DNA from: Liolophura sinensis
Lineage: Eukaryota; Mollusca; Polyplacophora; Chitonida; Chitonidae
Direction of reading: 5' to 3'
Assembly: GCF_032854445.1 (NCBI RefSeq)
Contig: NC_088304.1
Coordinates: forward strand, 4,154,001 to 4,218,000
Length of the DNA stretch: 64,000 nucleotides
Shown: one piece after another, positions 12,716 to 25,900 of the stretch
Position numbering within the stretch: position 1 is the first letter of the stretch
Layout: each line of letters starts with the position of its first letter
Translations under genes and position numbers: made by a program
Notes under the pieces: model-generated
Database searches by the model: none
What the model saw: the letters and a program-made list of their open reading frames with translations, nothing else
What the model was told of the DNA's origin: nothing

Positions 12716-12812
12716 AGCGCGTTATGCCCATAGAAAAAAGCTGAGAGGTTTTTCTTGCACTTCTGTGTGTTGGGCCAAAACACACACTCCGTATTCAGAC
12801 ATAAAAATCAAG

Positions 12813-13960
12813 CATTTCATGTATCCTTTAAGATATAATTTGGAGACATGATCACCACTGAATCCTTCTAGTCACCAGGGTTTATGTGTAACTTTCACAC
12901 CATTCTAGACCACACACATTTCATGTATCCTTTAAGATATAATTTGGAGACATGATCACCACTGAATCCTTCTAGTCACCAGGGTTTATGTGTAACTTTC
13001 ACACCATTCTACACCACACACATTTCATGTATCCTTTAAGATATAATTTGGAGACATGATCTCCACTGAATCCTTCTAGTCACCAGGGTTTATGTGTAAC
13101 TTTCACACCATTCTAGACCACACACATTTCATGTATCCTTTAGGATATAATTTGGAGACATGATCTCCACTGAATCCTTCTAGTCACCAGGGTTTATGTG
13201 TAACTTTCACACCATTCTAGACCACACACATTTCATGTATCCTTTAAGATATAATTTGGAGACATGATCACCACTGAATCCTTCTAGTCACCAGGGTTTA
13301 TGTGTAACTTTCACACCATTCTACACCACACACATTTCATGTATCCTTTAAGATATAATTTGGAGACATGATCTCCACTGAATCCTTCTAGTCACCAGGG
13401 TTTATGTGTAACTTTCACCCTATTCTAGACCACACACATTTCATGTATCCTTTAAGATATAATTTGGAGACATGATCTCCACTGAATCCTTCTAGTCACC
13501 AGGGTTTATGTGTAACTTTCACACCATTCTAGACCACACACATTTCATGTATCCTTTAAGATATAATTTGGAGACATGATCACCACTGAATCCTTCTAGT
13601 CACCAGGGTTTATGTGTAACTTTCACACCATTCTACACCACACACATTTCATGTATCCTTTAAGATATAATTTGGAGACATGATCTCCACTGAATCCTTC
13701 TAGTCACCAGGGTTTATGTGTAACTTTCACACCATTCTAGACCACACACATTTCATGTATCCTTTAGGATATAATTTGGAGACATGATCTCCACTGAATC
13801 CTTCTAGTCACCAGGGTTTATGTGTAACTTTCACACCATTCTACACCACACACATTTCATGTATCCTTTAAGATATAATTTGGAGACATGATCTCCACTG
13901 AATCCTTCTAGTCACCAGGGTTTATGTGTAACTTTCACACCATTCTAGACCATACACAAG
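12813..13960. repeat. 104-bp satellite-like tandem array, about 11 copies
   Basis: The 104-bp unit starts CATTTCATGTATCCTTTA and contains TTTGGAGACATGATC, CTTCTAGTCACCAGGG and TGTAACTTTCACACC. Unit starts were measured at 12813, 12917, 13021 and 13125. Copies are nearly identical, differing mainly at ATCACC/ATCTCC and TCTAGACC/TCTACACC, and these variants recur in blocks. That suggests recent homogenisation. Confidence 0.95.
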
Positions 13961-15405
13961 CTTGGTACTTTTTCTGGTCTCCCTCAATCCGACCCCAGTC
14001 ATTGCTTTACCCAAATGTTCAAGCCGTGCGACACTACGGTCAGATGAACATTGACTTTGAAGCTAGTGCAGAATCATATCCAACCTACATCACCATAAAC
14101 CCACCGCCACATCACCACATCATTCACCCAAAGCACTCAGCATTTCTGATTTCTTTAACCGCTTTCTGGGGGAATCTAAAACAAAATAAAACACCTGTCA
14201 TCATTAAGTCATGCATAAGACAGAGATGGCCATTGGGTTTTAAGGGCAAAGAACATACCAACATGAAATAAATGTCAGATGAGAGAGCATTAAACAATGA
14301 GTATAAGACTAGTGCAATTTATTATTTCAAAATTGGCCTATACATGCAATAAAAAATGCATTTACGTAACGATTGATAAATGCAATTACAAAGCTTAAAG
14401 GAAACCTTAAAAGAAACTATTTCAAGCAAAAAGAAATGATCTGACCACAATGATATCCTCTGGGTCACTACAGATCACCAAAGAATTAAACCATTTTAAA
14501 CTATTTTATTCAGCAAAATTATAAAAAAAAGTGTTCAAACTATTTTCCTTGCAGTGTACAATGGTTTTTTTCATCTGATATATACTTTATTTTAGTGTTT
14601 TCTTTGCCTCCAGTAGTGAGAACACTTTAGGTCTGTAAGCCAATGAGCCCAAACAGATTCAATACATACAGGACAATACATACATCACAAATAATTTTTT
14701 TTTTTTTTTCGCTATATCTCTGATGAAAAACAGAGGTACCAACTGGATGGTGGCTAACAAAAATGATGAGATTAGCAAACAGGTTCATTGCTTGCTACCC
14801 GGTTTCTTCCCATCATAATGCTGGCCACCACCATATAAGTAAATATTGGTGAGTACGACATAAAACACAGATCAAAAAATAAATAACTTGACTGCTTGGT
14901 TGTTTGACATGGGTAATAATTGATTGGTTGACAGAGAATCCTTACTTGAATGACTAACAGACCTTGATTGGTTAATTAGTGTGAAATGACCTGTGGGTTT
15001 AAGGTGGATTAAAACCCTAATAATTAATATTGTCCAATATACAGGTAAGTTAACCACAAACCAACGCCAGTATTATAACTCTTCAACATTTTCACATGTT
15101 TGCAAGGTGTTTCAAGGATATTCGAAAACCATTATTCTGTGTTGACTGATAAAATTATACTTTTTGTGAAGCCCTGAAACTGGACAATCCAACCAATGTA
15201 GTTTTGTTTTCATATGCGAAAAAACCCATTACTGAGCCTTCAACAAACTGCTCCTGTTTGAATGTTTCCTTCTCATTTCGTACTTTATATACTGTCTTAG
15301 TTCTTTGGTGCTTTGTGTGCAACATCACCTTGGGAATTGATCTTGAAATAACTTACTGACGCATAATGTTCATTTTGGTTCACGGCTAGTTTATGAATGT
15401 TTGTT
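13961..15405. other. DNA downstream of RBM19, probably including its 3' UTR
   Basis: No exon is recognised. In minus orientation the RBM19 stop is at 15406-15431. The nearest clear minus-strand polyadenylation-like hexamers (plus-strand TTTATT) are near 14584-14591 and 14505, about 0.8-0.9 kb past the stop. A SINE fragment lies at 14735-14885. Confidence 0.45.
14735..14885 (+). mobile_element. SINE 3' half, diverged
   Basis: It contains CCCATCATAATGCTGGCC, then GAGTACGACATAAAACA and an AAATAAATAA end, matching the body and tail of the 34206 SINE. Confidence 0.65.
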
Positions 15406-18400
15406 TCAATGTAGGGGTTCTCCTACCATCATGAAATGCTCCGCCGTTTTTTCCGCAGATCTTCGATATTCTCCTCAGCCTCTGCCCACTCCAGGACAAG
15501 ACGACGCCCGTACAAATGGGTGCTGTGGCAAAGCGCATTAAACGCCCTCTGGTGACAGAATCAGACAGACAATCATATCTCCATATTGCACGCAAACTGC
15601 TTTATGTATTTTATTTACTTATTTGCTTGGTGTTAAATGTCCTCCTCAAGAGTGTTCCATTTATCTGATGATGGACAGGTTTATGTGTGATGTAAACCAC
15701 AAACCTGTGCCGCAACAGTGAACCTGCAAAGTTAACATCAGTAATCATCACAAATATTAATCCTTAAAAACCAACAATTTTTAATCATGTTTGGCTTTAA
15801 TTCACAAATAATTCACATAATAATGCATTTAAAAAAAAACTTATGTGAAAACCATATATGCCATTCTCACAAATTGGCCATAAAAATGCTGTCAGTGAAT
15901 ATATTAAAATTCTCTGGTAAGTGCTAAGGCAGTCTAAACAATTTACCTTCGCATCTTGTTTGGTGAGAAAATCCACAAAAACCAAATCCCCGATGCCGTG
16001 CAGTCCCACCAAGCTTTTTTGGTAAACGAACTGATTTCAATTCTCCAAATACTCTACAAAATATAAATCAAAATCAAAATAAGTTGGAATTACCCAGGAT
16101 TTGAACCATACCATTATAGGTGAATTTAACACTAAAGAATATTTCACTAGTATAATGACAGCAAGCATAGTCTGACGTTAAAATTATTACAGATAATTTT
16201 TTTCTTTCACCAATACAAATATAATACAAGGTTAATCTTAATAAATGTGATATGGAGTTAATTTAAGCAAATGTAATACGAGGTTAATTTAAGCAAATGT
16301 AAATACGAGATTAACTTAAGTATATGTAATAAAAGGTTAATTTAAGCAAATGTAATACGAGGATAATGTAAGAAAATGTAATACGAGGTTAATTTAAGCA
16401 AATCTAATATGAGGTTAATTTAAGTATATGTAATACGAGAATAATGAAAGAAAATGTAATTTGAGGTAAAGTTAAGCAAATGTAATATGAGGTTAATTTT
16501 GTCCAACAAAGGGATTTTGCGTCACAAACAAGCATGGGAAATGCCACTATAAACATACAGGCTGTCAAGGTTTGAAGATCAGTCCTTACTTGAACAGTTC
16601 CAAAATTTCAAGGGACTTGGCTTCAAACGGAATATTGCGGATAAGGATTTTGGTCGATTTCTGCTTCACATCTTTTTGTTTCTTTCTGCCTGTACCTTCT
16701 GGTTGTCTGTAAAATCAGTAAACAGATACATGAGAACAACATAAATATACAATATACAGCTATAATAGTGATATGTCAGGATTTCCTACACCAAATCATC
16801 ATATTATCAAATTATAAATAACGCAAAGAATACTACACAATCAAGTTGAATACCACTTATATTGCTCCCATGAAAGGTGGAAATGACAACCCACCAGATG
16901 CGATTATCATTTCCACCTCTGATACGACCCGCCCAGTTTCCTCCCACCATAATGTTCCCACCACAACACACAAATCAAATAAATTAATATTTAATTCAAT
17001 GTTATTTGACTACACTTCACTGATCAAGGTATACCCTCAGTCGATGTTTGACAACACTTACTGTACTCAAAGTATACCTTGAGCCATACTCAAGGTATGG
17101 CACATCTGATCTTTGACTACGCTTGCGGTACTCAAAGCATAACTTACTCAATGTATGACCGCACTTACGGTACTCAAGGCATAGCAAATCTGATGCTGGA
17201 CTACACTTATAGTGCTGAAGGTATACCTCAGATGATGTTTGGCTGCAGTTGTGGTACTCAAGGTATACCTCAGCTGATGTGTCACTGCATTTAAATGCTC
17301 AAAGTATACCTCAGCTGATGTGTCACTGCATTTAAATGCTCAAAGTATACCTCAGCTGATGTTTGACTACACTTAAATGCTCAAAGTATACCTCAAACGA
17401 TGTTTGACTACACTTTATGTGTTACTCAAGGCAGATATATGCCTACTGACATTTTCGCCTATTTTTTGTGCTTACAGGGTACTTCACTTACATGTCAGCT
17501 TTATAACTGGAGGAAACCAGCAGAGACTGGAGGAAACCAACAGGTACTAAAAGAAACCAGCAGGCACCAGTGGAAACTGGCAGGGGATGGAAGAAACTGG
17601 CAGGGACTGGAGGTAACTGACAGGAAGTGGTGGAAACTGGCAGGGGCTGGAGAAAACTGACTGGGACTGGAGGTAACTGGAAAGGACTGGTGGCACCTGG
17701 CAGGGACTAGAGGAAACTGGCAGGGACTTGAGGAAACTGATAGGGATTGGAGGAAACTGGTAGGGACTGGAGGAAAATGGCAATGACATGAGGAATCTGA
17801 CAGGGGCTGGAGGAAACTGGCAATGACTGGAGAAAATTGGTAGGGACCGGAAGGAAACTTACAGGGACTGGAAGGAAACTATGTCAGCAGTTTCCACAAA
17901 TCATACGATGTAAAGTCAAAGCCAAATCAAGGGTCAAGGTCTAGGGGTCTTAACTTGGGTGCAAAAGACACAAGCATGTGAAATCACTTACAGCGTCACT
18001 CTATTTGAGACCTTCAGCGCCACCTGGTGGCCATCCAGATCAGCATACTGCAATTCCTTCAGTGCTTTTTGAGCGCCAGCTTGTGTCTTGTACTCCACAA
18101 ACCCATAACCCATCGACAGGAACTCACCTGGTGAAAAAGTATTTTACATAATGAAAGATTTTTACACAATGAAAAAGAATATCGCATAATGAAAACGAAT
18201 TTGACATAATGAGAAAGAATTTTGCATAATAAAAACATAAATTTGACATAATACAATATATACAAAATACAAAAAACAATTTCACTTCTATTTAATATAA
18301 GAAGACACAAACCATAACTGATCGTGACTGTAGGACATTAAACCAGAGCTAACTGATCTAAATGTCTGAAGTATTTATCCACATTCCTGTATCTTCAGAA

Positions 18401-21400
18401 TTTAACTTTTAAACCACTTTCAATACCACTTTACATTTATTTATTTTAAAGAAATGAAAAACAACACATCCAAACAATCTTTATTACCTGGGTTTTTCAT
18501 GTCTTTCTTCTTTGCCACAGTCACACTTCTTAGTGGACCACATTTTTCAAACAACTGAAGTTTCAACGAATATTGAATTAGATAGAATTAGCTCATCATT
18601 CTGGAATCTTAGATAAAACTACTTTTCGGAGGATGAAGAAACAGAGCTGAATCATACCACTCATTTATCAACAAAAACAGAATTATAACTACAAACGTTA
18701 TACAATAGTTACTGAATGAAGTGACCATTTATTACCTTACATAATAACATTGTAGATGTCCAGTTTATAAATAGTTTCTAACTATATATTTCTTTGTGAT
18801 TTTCAGAATCATTCTATCAAAGAAATGAGTACATTATTTTATGATTTATATCCTCAGAGCATTTTTCTGAACCAAACCTTTCTCAATCCATCCTCTCGTG
18901 TTTCAAAATTCAGATTTTTCACGAACAGAACATTTCCCTGGGGCGTGGCCTCCTCTTCACTATCGCTATCATTGTCCTTCTTTGTCTGTCAATCAAAATC
19001 GTACAGTGAATGACTGAGACATCCCCTGAGAGATATCACTATAGCCTGATATCACTATGACCTGTATTTAAGTCTTTGCTTTGATTTTCTCAGCAGCCAT
19101 TCCACCAATCTAACTGCCGACAGACCCAAGGAAATACAGTATCCAGTATCCAAATATTGCACATGCAAACCAGATAATCGTGACATCAAAAATCTTCTTA
19201 ATTTTCTTATGTTTTACATACTAGTTTGTACACCAACCGTACATGTACACCCATTACATCTCCAAAAGGATTTAGTGACAGTGCAGTGTCCAAATACCAG
19301 ACACTGTTAAATATTTAATTTGTTAATTATGGTTGTACTCCGGAGTATTTCTCTTACTCACTCAGTTGTCGTAGTGGAGGAAACCAGAGTGGCAAGAGAA
19401 AACTGGAGTGCTCAGAGGAAACCAGAGTGCCTGAAGAAAAAAGGGATGGCTGAAGGAAACTGGAATTCCATGAAGGAAACCGGAGTTCCATGAAGGAAAG
19501 TGGAGCGCCTGAAGGAAGCCAGAGTGTCAGAAAGAAACTGGAGTGCTGGAAGGAAGCCGGAGTACCTGGAGTGCCGGGAGAAAACCTATGCTTGGCAAGA
19601 AGGTGAGACTTTTCATGTGACGCATTGATTTTCATCCAAAAGAGAATTATTATGGAATACTAACGGAAGTATATAAAACCACCCAAAACATCCTAATGAG
19701 ACGTGACAAACTTTCATTGCCCACTAAAGTTTTTAGACCAAATGGAGACAAAGGGTTCTATAAAAATTAAAACTGAACCTTGTGTGTCCCACAGTTGCAG
19801 GGCAAGCACTTCAAATGCATGGCTTTGACTTGCGCCTTCTTTCAAATAAATTTCCTCCCACCATAATGCTGGTGATTGTCCTACGAGTGAAACAGTCTTG
19901 AGTACTGCATAAAACTCAAATCAAACAAATAAATATATCTTACAAAGAGAATGATATGGAAAGGGCAGTTTGTTCAAAAAGCTGACATCTCGGCTATTTG
20001 TCACATCTTTTCTTTTGAGACAGGACTTTTGCCTGAAGTTCATGGTCAGAACTTTACCTTAGCATCTTCTACATCTATGTTCTTCCCTTCCTCGTCTTCA
20101 CTCTTTGTACTTGTTGATGGTTGTGAATTTGGTCTTGGTTTCAAAGCTCCCATTGGTGCCCATTCTAAGTACAAGGGAACATGCTTGAACTGTGGAACAA
20201 AGAGTGAAAAGTGTCAATGGTACAAAGGAACATGCTTGAACTGTGGAACAAAGAATGGAAAATGTCACTGGTACATAGGAACATGCTTGAACTGTGGAAC
20301 AAAGAGTGAAAAATGTCCATGGTACGAAGGAACATGTTGAATAAAGAGTGAAAAATGTCAATGATACACAGGAACATGCTTGAACTGTGGAACAAAGAGT
20401 GAAAAATGTCACTGGTACACAGGAACATGCTTGAACTGTGGAACAAAGAAGGGAAAATGTCACTGGTACATAGGAACATGCTTGAACTGTGGAACAAAGA
20501 ATGGAAAATGTCACTGGTACATAGGAACATGCTTGAACTGTGGAACAAAGAAGGGAAAATGTCACTGGTACATAGGAACATGCCTGAACTGTGGAACAAA
20601 GAATGGAAAATGTCATTGGTACACAGGAACATGCTTGAACTGTGGAACAAAGAATGGAAAATGTCACTGGTAGAAAAGAAAATGCTTGAACTGTGGAACA
20701 AAGAAGGGAAAATGTCACTCGTACCCAGGAACATGCTTGAACTGTGGAACAAAGAAGGGAAAATGTCACTGGTACACAGGAACATGCTTGAACTGTGGAA
20801 CAAAGAATGGAAAATGTCACTGGTACACAGGAACATGCTGGAACTGTGGAACAAAGAATGGAAAATGTCATTGGTACACAGGAACATGTTTGAACTGTGG
20901 AACAAAGAATGGAAAATGTCATTGGTAGAAAAGAACATGCTTGAACTGTGGAACAAAGAAGGGAAAATGTCACTGGTACATAGGAACATGCTTGAACTGT
21001 GGAACAAAGAATGGAAAATGTCATTGGTACACAGGAACATGCTTGAACTGTGGAACAAAGAATGGAAAATGTCACTGGTACACAGGAACATGCTTGAACT
21101 GTGGAACAAAGAATGGAAAATGTCACTGGTAGAAAAGAACATGCCTGAACTGTGGAACAAAGAATGGAAAATGTCACTGGTACATAGGAACATGCTTGAA
21201 CTGTGGAACAAAGAATGGAAAATGTCATTGGTACACAGGAACATGCTTGAACTGTGGAACAAAGAATGAAAAATGTCATTGGTACACAGGAACATGCTTG
21301 AACTGTGGAACAAAGAATGGAAAATGTCACTGGTACAAAGGAACATGCTTGAACTGTGGAACAAAGAATGAAAAATGTCATTGGTACAAAGGAACATGCT

Positions 21401-22945
21401 TGAACTGTGAACAAAGAGTGAAAAATGTCATTGGTACAAAAGAACATGCTTGAACTGTGGAAAAAACAATACCGTATTTCCGCAGCCTTTTCACAAGCAG
21501 AGGGCACTAAAACTTTCAAAGAAGTCTTGGATGAATCCATGACAGGGAAATGGGGAGACTGGGCGTAATCCAGCTCGTGTAAGACACACATCTCGCACTG
21601 CCGGAGGTCTGACATGTAAATGCCTATGTGCCAAGCGACCTTGTACAACATCTGTCGGTCATCCAGCATTGCTGTGTGCTTGTGACTGTGTTTGGAAGTA
21701 GATGACCAATACTGGTCACTCATTTACCAGAAACATCAAGTCCAAGACAATTACAGACAACACGTGGTTGCCGTGTTCATTTCTCGATATAACAGCAATC
21801 GTATATTCTCGTGGCTGCATATGTATAAGGAGAATTACACAGCTGCCAAGCGCTTGCCGGCAAGGCGTTATTGTGTTGATCGCCCCAAAATTCACACCAG
21901 CTTATATCTCAAGTTCTAGGCGCGTATGCCTTAATTGACACAGCGTGTACATGCACTTACCTATGGCATATGACTGAACAGTCAGCCGGTTGAGCAAATA
22001 CATGTAGAATGTGATCCACCTAATCAAAACAATGACTCAAAAGTCAAGAGCTTTAACCAGCGGACTAGAACGAAACTCAAGTCTTGCTTGCTGTGTCATT
22101 CATTTCCTTTTTCAAACGAATATAAATAAATTATTTGAAATGTAACAGTTGGAGACTTTAGACCATGTTGTACGGTCTATAGCCACAGTTAAATGCGAGA
22201 TTGTTGTCACATTACATGTTATGCAGAGTTGAAAATACCTCACTGTGTGTACTAACTCAGACTAAGAATTTGAATGAAACTTGTCAGCCGTGTAGGCCTA
22301 AACCCGAGGGTTTCAAGCAGTCAATCTTTGTAGTCATGTAATCCTCAACAACAGACAGGTGTGGTGATGGGTGTGATCTTTAGCAGGATATGGGGATTAA
22401 GACAGACTTGTTAATCAAAGGCAGGATTAAACACTCATCTTTAATCTCTTAATCTCTATAGGAGTAGTTCTGACGCATGCATTCTGAAAAGCACACTCTT
22501 TATGCTTGGACTTTTTCATCTTTTCTTCGGAAAATAGTTACAAGATGCATGTAGAAGGAAAAGTTTCTAACCTGATTTATTTATTTATTTATTTGATAGG
22601 TGTTTTACGCCGTACTCAAGAATATTTCACTTATACAACAGCAGCCAGCATTATGGTGGGAGGAAACCGGGCACAGCCCAGGGGGAAACCCACGACCATC
22701 CGCAGGTTGCTAGCAGACCTTCCCACTTACGACCGGAGAGGAAGCCAGCATGCGCTGGACTTGAACTCACAGCGACCGCATTGGTGAGAGGCTCCTGGGT
22801 CATTACGGAGGCCAAACGGATGTGATATTTTAAAATTTCAAAATCCCCACTTACCTTTCCCAACCTGCGGACAACTTATGATATATACATAATGTATTAC
22901 AAAAATTTAAAGAAATCAAATGAAGATAAATGCAAAGCAAATTTT

Positions 22946-22994
<49 letters not shown>

Positions 22995-25900
22995 TATATA
23001 GATATATATATCAGATTGTCATATCAAATACATGAACATAACCATGGCTCTATTACTGATTTAATGAAGACAACTTTTTATACAGAAAACAAACTGGTAT
23101 TACTTAGTGTGTTTCACCTTAAGTTTGCTCTGACACATCAAAATGATAGTTTTAATGCCAACATTTAAGTTTTTTCTGACAAGAAATTTTAATCAAACTT
23201 CCAAATAAAGTCTTAAGTGGAGAATATGTCACTTTAAAAATGCAAAATTTTATGTGAAACACAGTATATTAGTTTTGAATGATATATTAACAAAATTCTT
23301 CGCTTTCTGTCCTTACTTCTAACAGATACATGACACCGACTCCAGAAAATCACTATACCTTGGTGTATGCAAGCTTTGTGAATGCTGCTCTAGCTTCTGA
23401 AGGTTCCAGGAATTCGACAACAGCCGTGATGCCAGAGGGAGGTAAAACTACTCGCCCAACACCACCATATTTGGAAAACACATCTCTGAGCTCTTCTGAC
23501 CTTGTGCCCACTGGCAAATTCTTCACAAGGATCACAGTTTTACTCCGAGCAGCAGACGGCTGAAAAAGCGTCAAAACTGGAATTAAATGCTATAAGTGGG
23601 CCACTTTTTAACTCAGAGTTGAAAAAAAACTCTTCTTAGAGCCTGATTCAGGTGTTTTTTGAAACCTTCTCAAGGGTTAGGGATGAGAAGTCTGGGATCC
23701 CAAAAGATAACATTTTCATATTTTTTGTGTTATTTGCATAAATGTACATACAAATGGTATAATTGAAAGTTTGCGAATCGAAAGGGTACCCATATTATTC
23801 ATAAAACTTAATCTTGAAAATCCTCTTAATTGTGGAAATTGCAGACGATTCCAGAAAGTATTCCTCTTTAAGTTATATTTACATGACGAGAAAGCCTAGA
23901 AACACAAAAAATCATTAACATTTGGCAAAACAAAAAGGTGTACTATTAGGGGTATTTCAAATTTCATTTTTGGATCTTTTAGTGTCGTCCAGCCCATAAA
24001 AGAGAAAATAAAATGATAATAAGTGAGGAATTCCTAAGGAAATGCAATGAATATGCTTTTGCACTTTTTCTACTTCTCACCTGGTTACTCGAGCCCAACT
24101 TTCTAATTCTAGATACGTTCAGTCTATGTCTATATGTACCTTCCCCTTTATATATGGAGAAAAACAAACTGATGTCAGTCAAAAAAAAATTTGCACTCTC
24201 TGGAGCAGTATCCTAAAGAGGCATTTATCAAGCTGCTTCATCGAATCATCAATATGTACCTCCATGTCCAGAGAGCTGGATCTGTGATCACCTTCAAACC
24301 CACATACCTGGCTGAAACAGTCCAGCTGTACACCGTTCTCTGTCAGGAAATCTCGTGTTTCTGAAACAACCTGCGTCTCCCCCAGGGCCATCCTCACCCC
24401 TAAACTCTGACTGGTGTCCTGAGAAAGAGGACAGGTAAATAACTACCTCACAGGCTTCTTGATTTGCATGCCACAGAAATGATGGCTACACAGAATTTTG
24501 AACCATTCTACAAATTTCTTAGCGAATACAGATAATTGTTAATTATAGATGTAACGAAATCCTTATTAGACAAACTCCAGCCTTTTAAAACAAAAAATCA
24601 GGAAAATAACAACAAATGACTGATGATTACAATTAATTGTTAACTGTTTTAAACAAATTTCTTAACTGATTATAAAGATCTTTAAAAATCAATATTGGGC
24701 ATAATCCAGCTTATTTTTTGTTTAAACAAAAAAAAATTCCGACATATAAAAAAAAGCTTGACCTACCACATTTAGAATTTGACTTTTAGAAGTGCCATAT
24801 TTGTCTGCCATAACATCTGCAACTGCATTAGCTCCCAGGAAAAGGGCATTCCAATTGTGTGAGCTGTGGATAAGTTACAGTTTTCAACTTACTCCGGTTT
24901 CATTTTTAACTTCTTGTTACAACAAATAAAACCTTCTGTCTTTATGATTAAAAGGGACATTGCATTGTCGCATATTCTTGAATATGGCATGAAACACTGT
25001 TTTATAAATCAAAAGGAAGATTCAAATTGCAATACACATTCTTGGTTGCTACACCTATTTCTTTAAACCTTTTCCCTTTTTGTTGTTAATTTCAATTTTT
25101 CAATAAAAATCTCCACTTTAATGACAACTGGTCTCCTAGGTTTATACCCTAGGAAAATAAGCTATAAAATAACCCATTTGACAGGCATGTTGTAAAGATT
25201 TTGAGTCTAAATTACCAGAAACAAATCAAAGCATCTTACATGTCATAAAAATGATTTTGCACTTACCTGTTTGCTGTAGCTTTCTGCTTTGCTGCCTTTT
25301 GCTTCTTATAAGATGAGTTTTCTAATGTAGTAATAAAAAAAAGATCAGTCAGTAAAGCCTGATCATCACATTTTGACTTCAATTATTACAATCTAATTGC
25401 ACTTACGTAGCGTGTGATTTTTGAAAGTGGACAGAAGTATATGTACCTCTATGTATGTATAGTGCAATGGCGTTACTACTGTTCTTCAACATTCAGTCAA
25501 ATTTATACAAATCATTAACAAGGACACTCAGAGGACATAATGTAACACCATTGTTATATCTATCACATTTTTGTTACAGTAAGTTCTAGATCCAATATCT
25601 CCATTAAGTGGCTTTTCAAATGAAGGACAAATTAAAATACTGACATTCAATTTCCTTTGTCACAGTTTGTCACTGTTGGCCTGAAATTATCACAAATGTC
25701 ACAGAAATGTTTTTTATTTTTAGGTGGGAGAGAGGGGATCAGATTTTTTCAATAACACTGAAATGATATAACAGTAATAGTGCTGCCTCTCTGATTCATC
25801 ACATCCAGACATATCCCACAAAGTCACAGTAAACTGACACTTATTTCGATCAGTCAGTGTATCGTACAGGTAGATTGCACTTATATAATTATCTACCTGA

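Noticed and set aside
20098-21723. 541- and 410-codon minus-strand ORFs
   Set aside because: They lie in frames other than that of RBM19 exon 19 and come from the 51-bp repeat. Only 20058-20189 is coding.
22920-23168. ORF across the TA microsatellite
   Set aside because: The YIYIYI run is a translation of (TA)n; no other protein character is seen.
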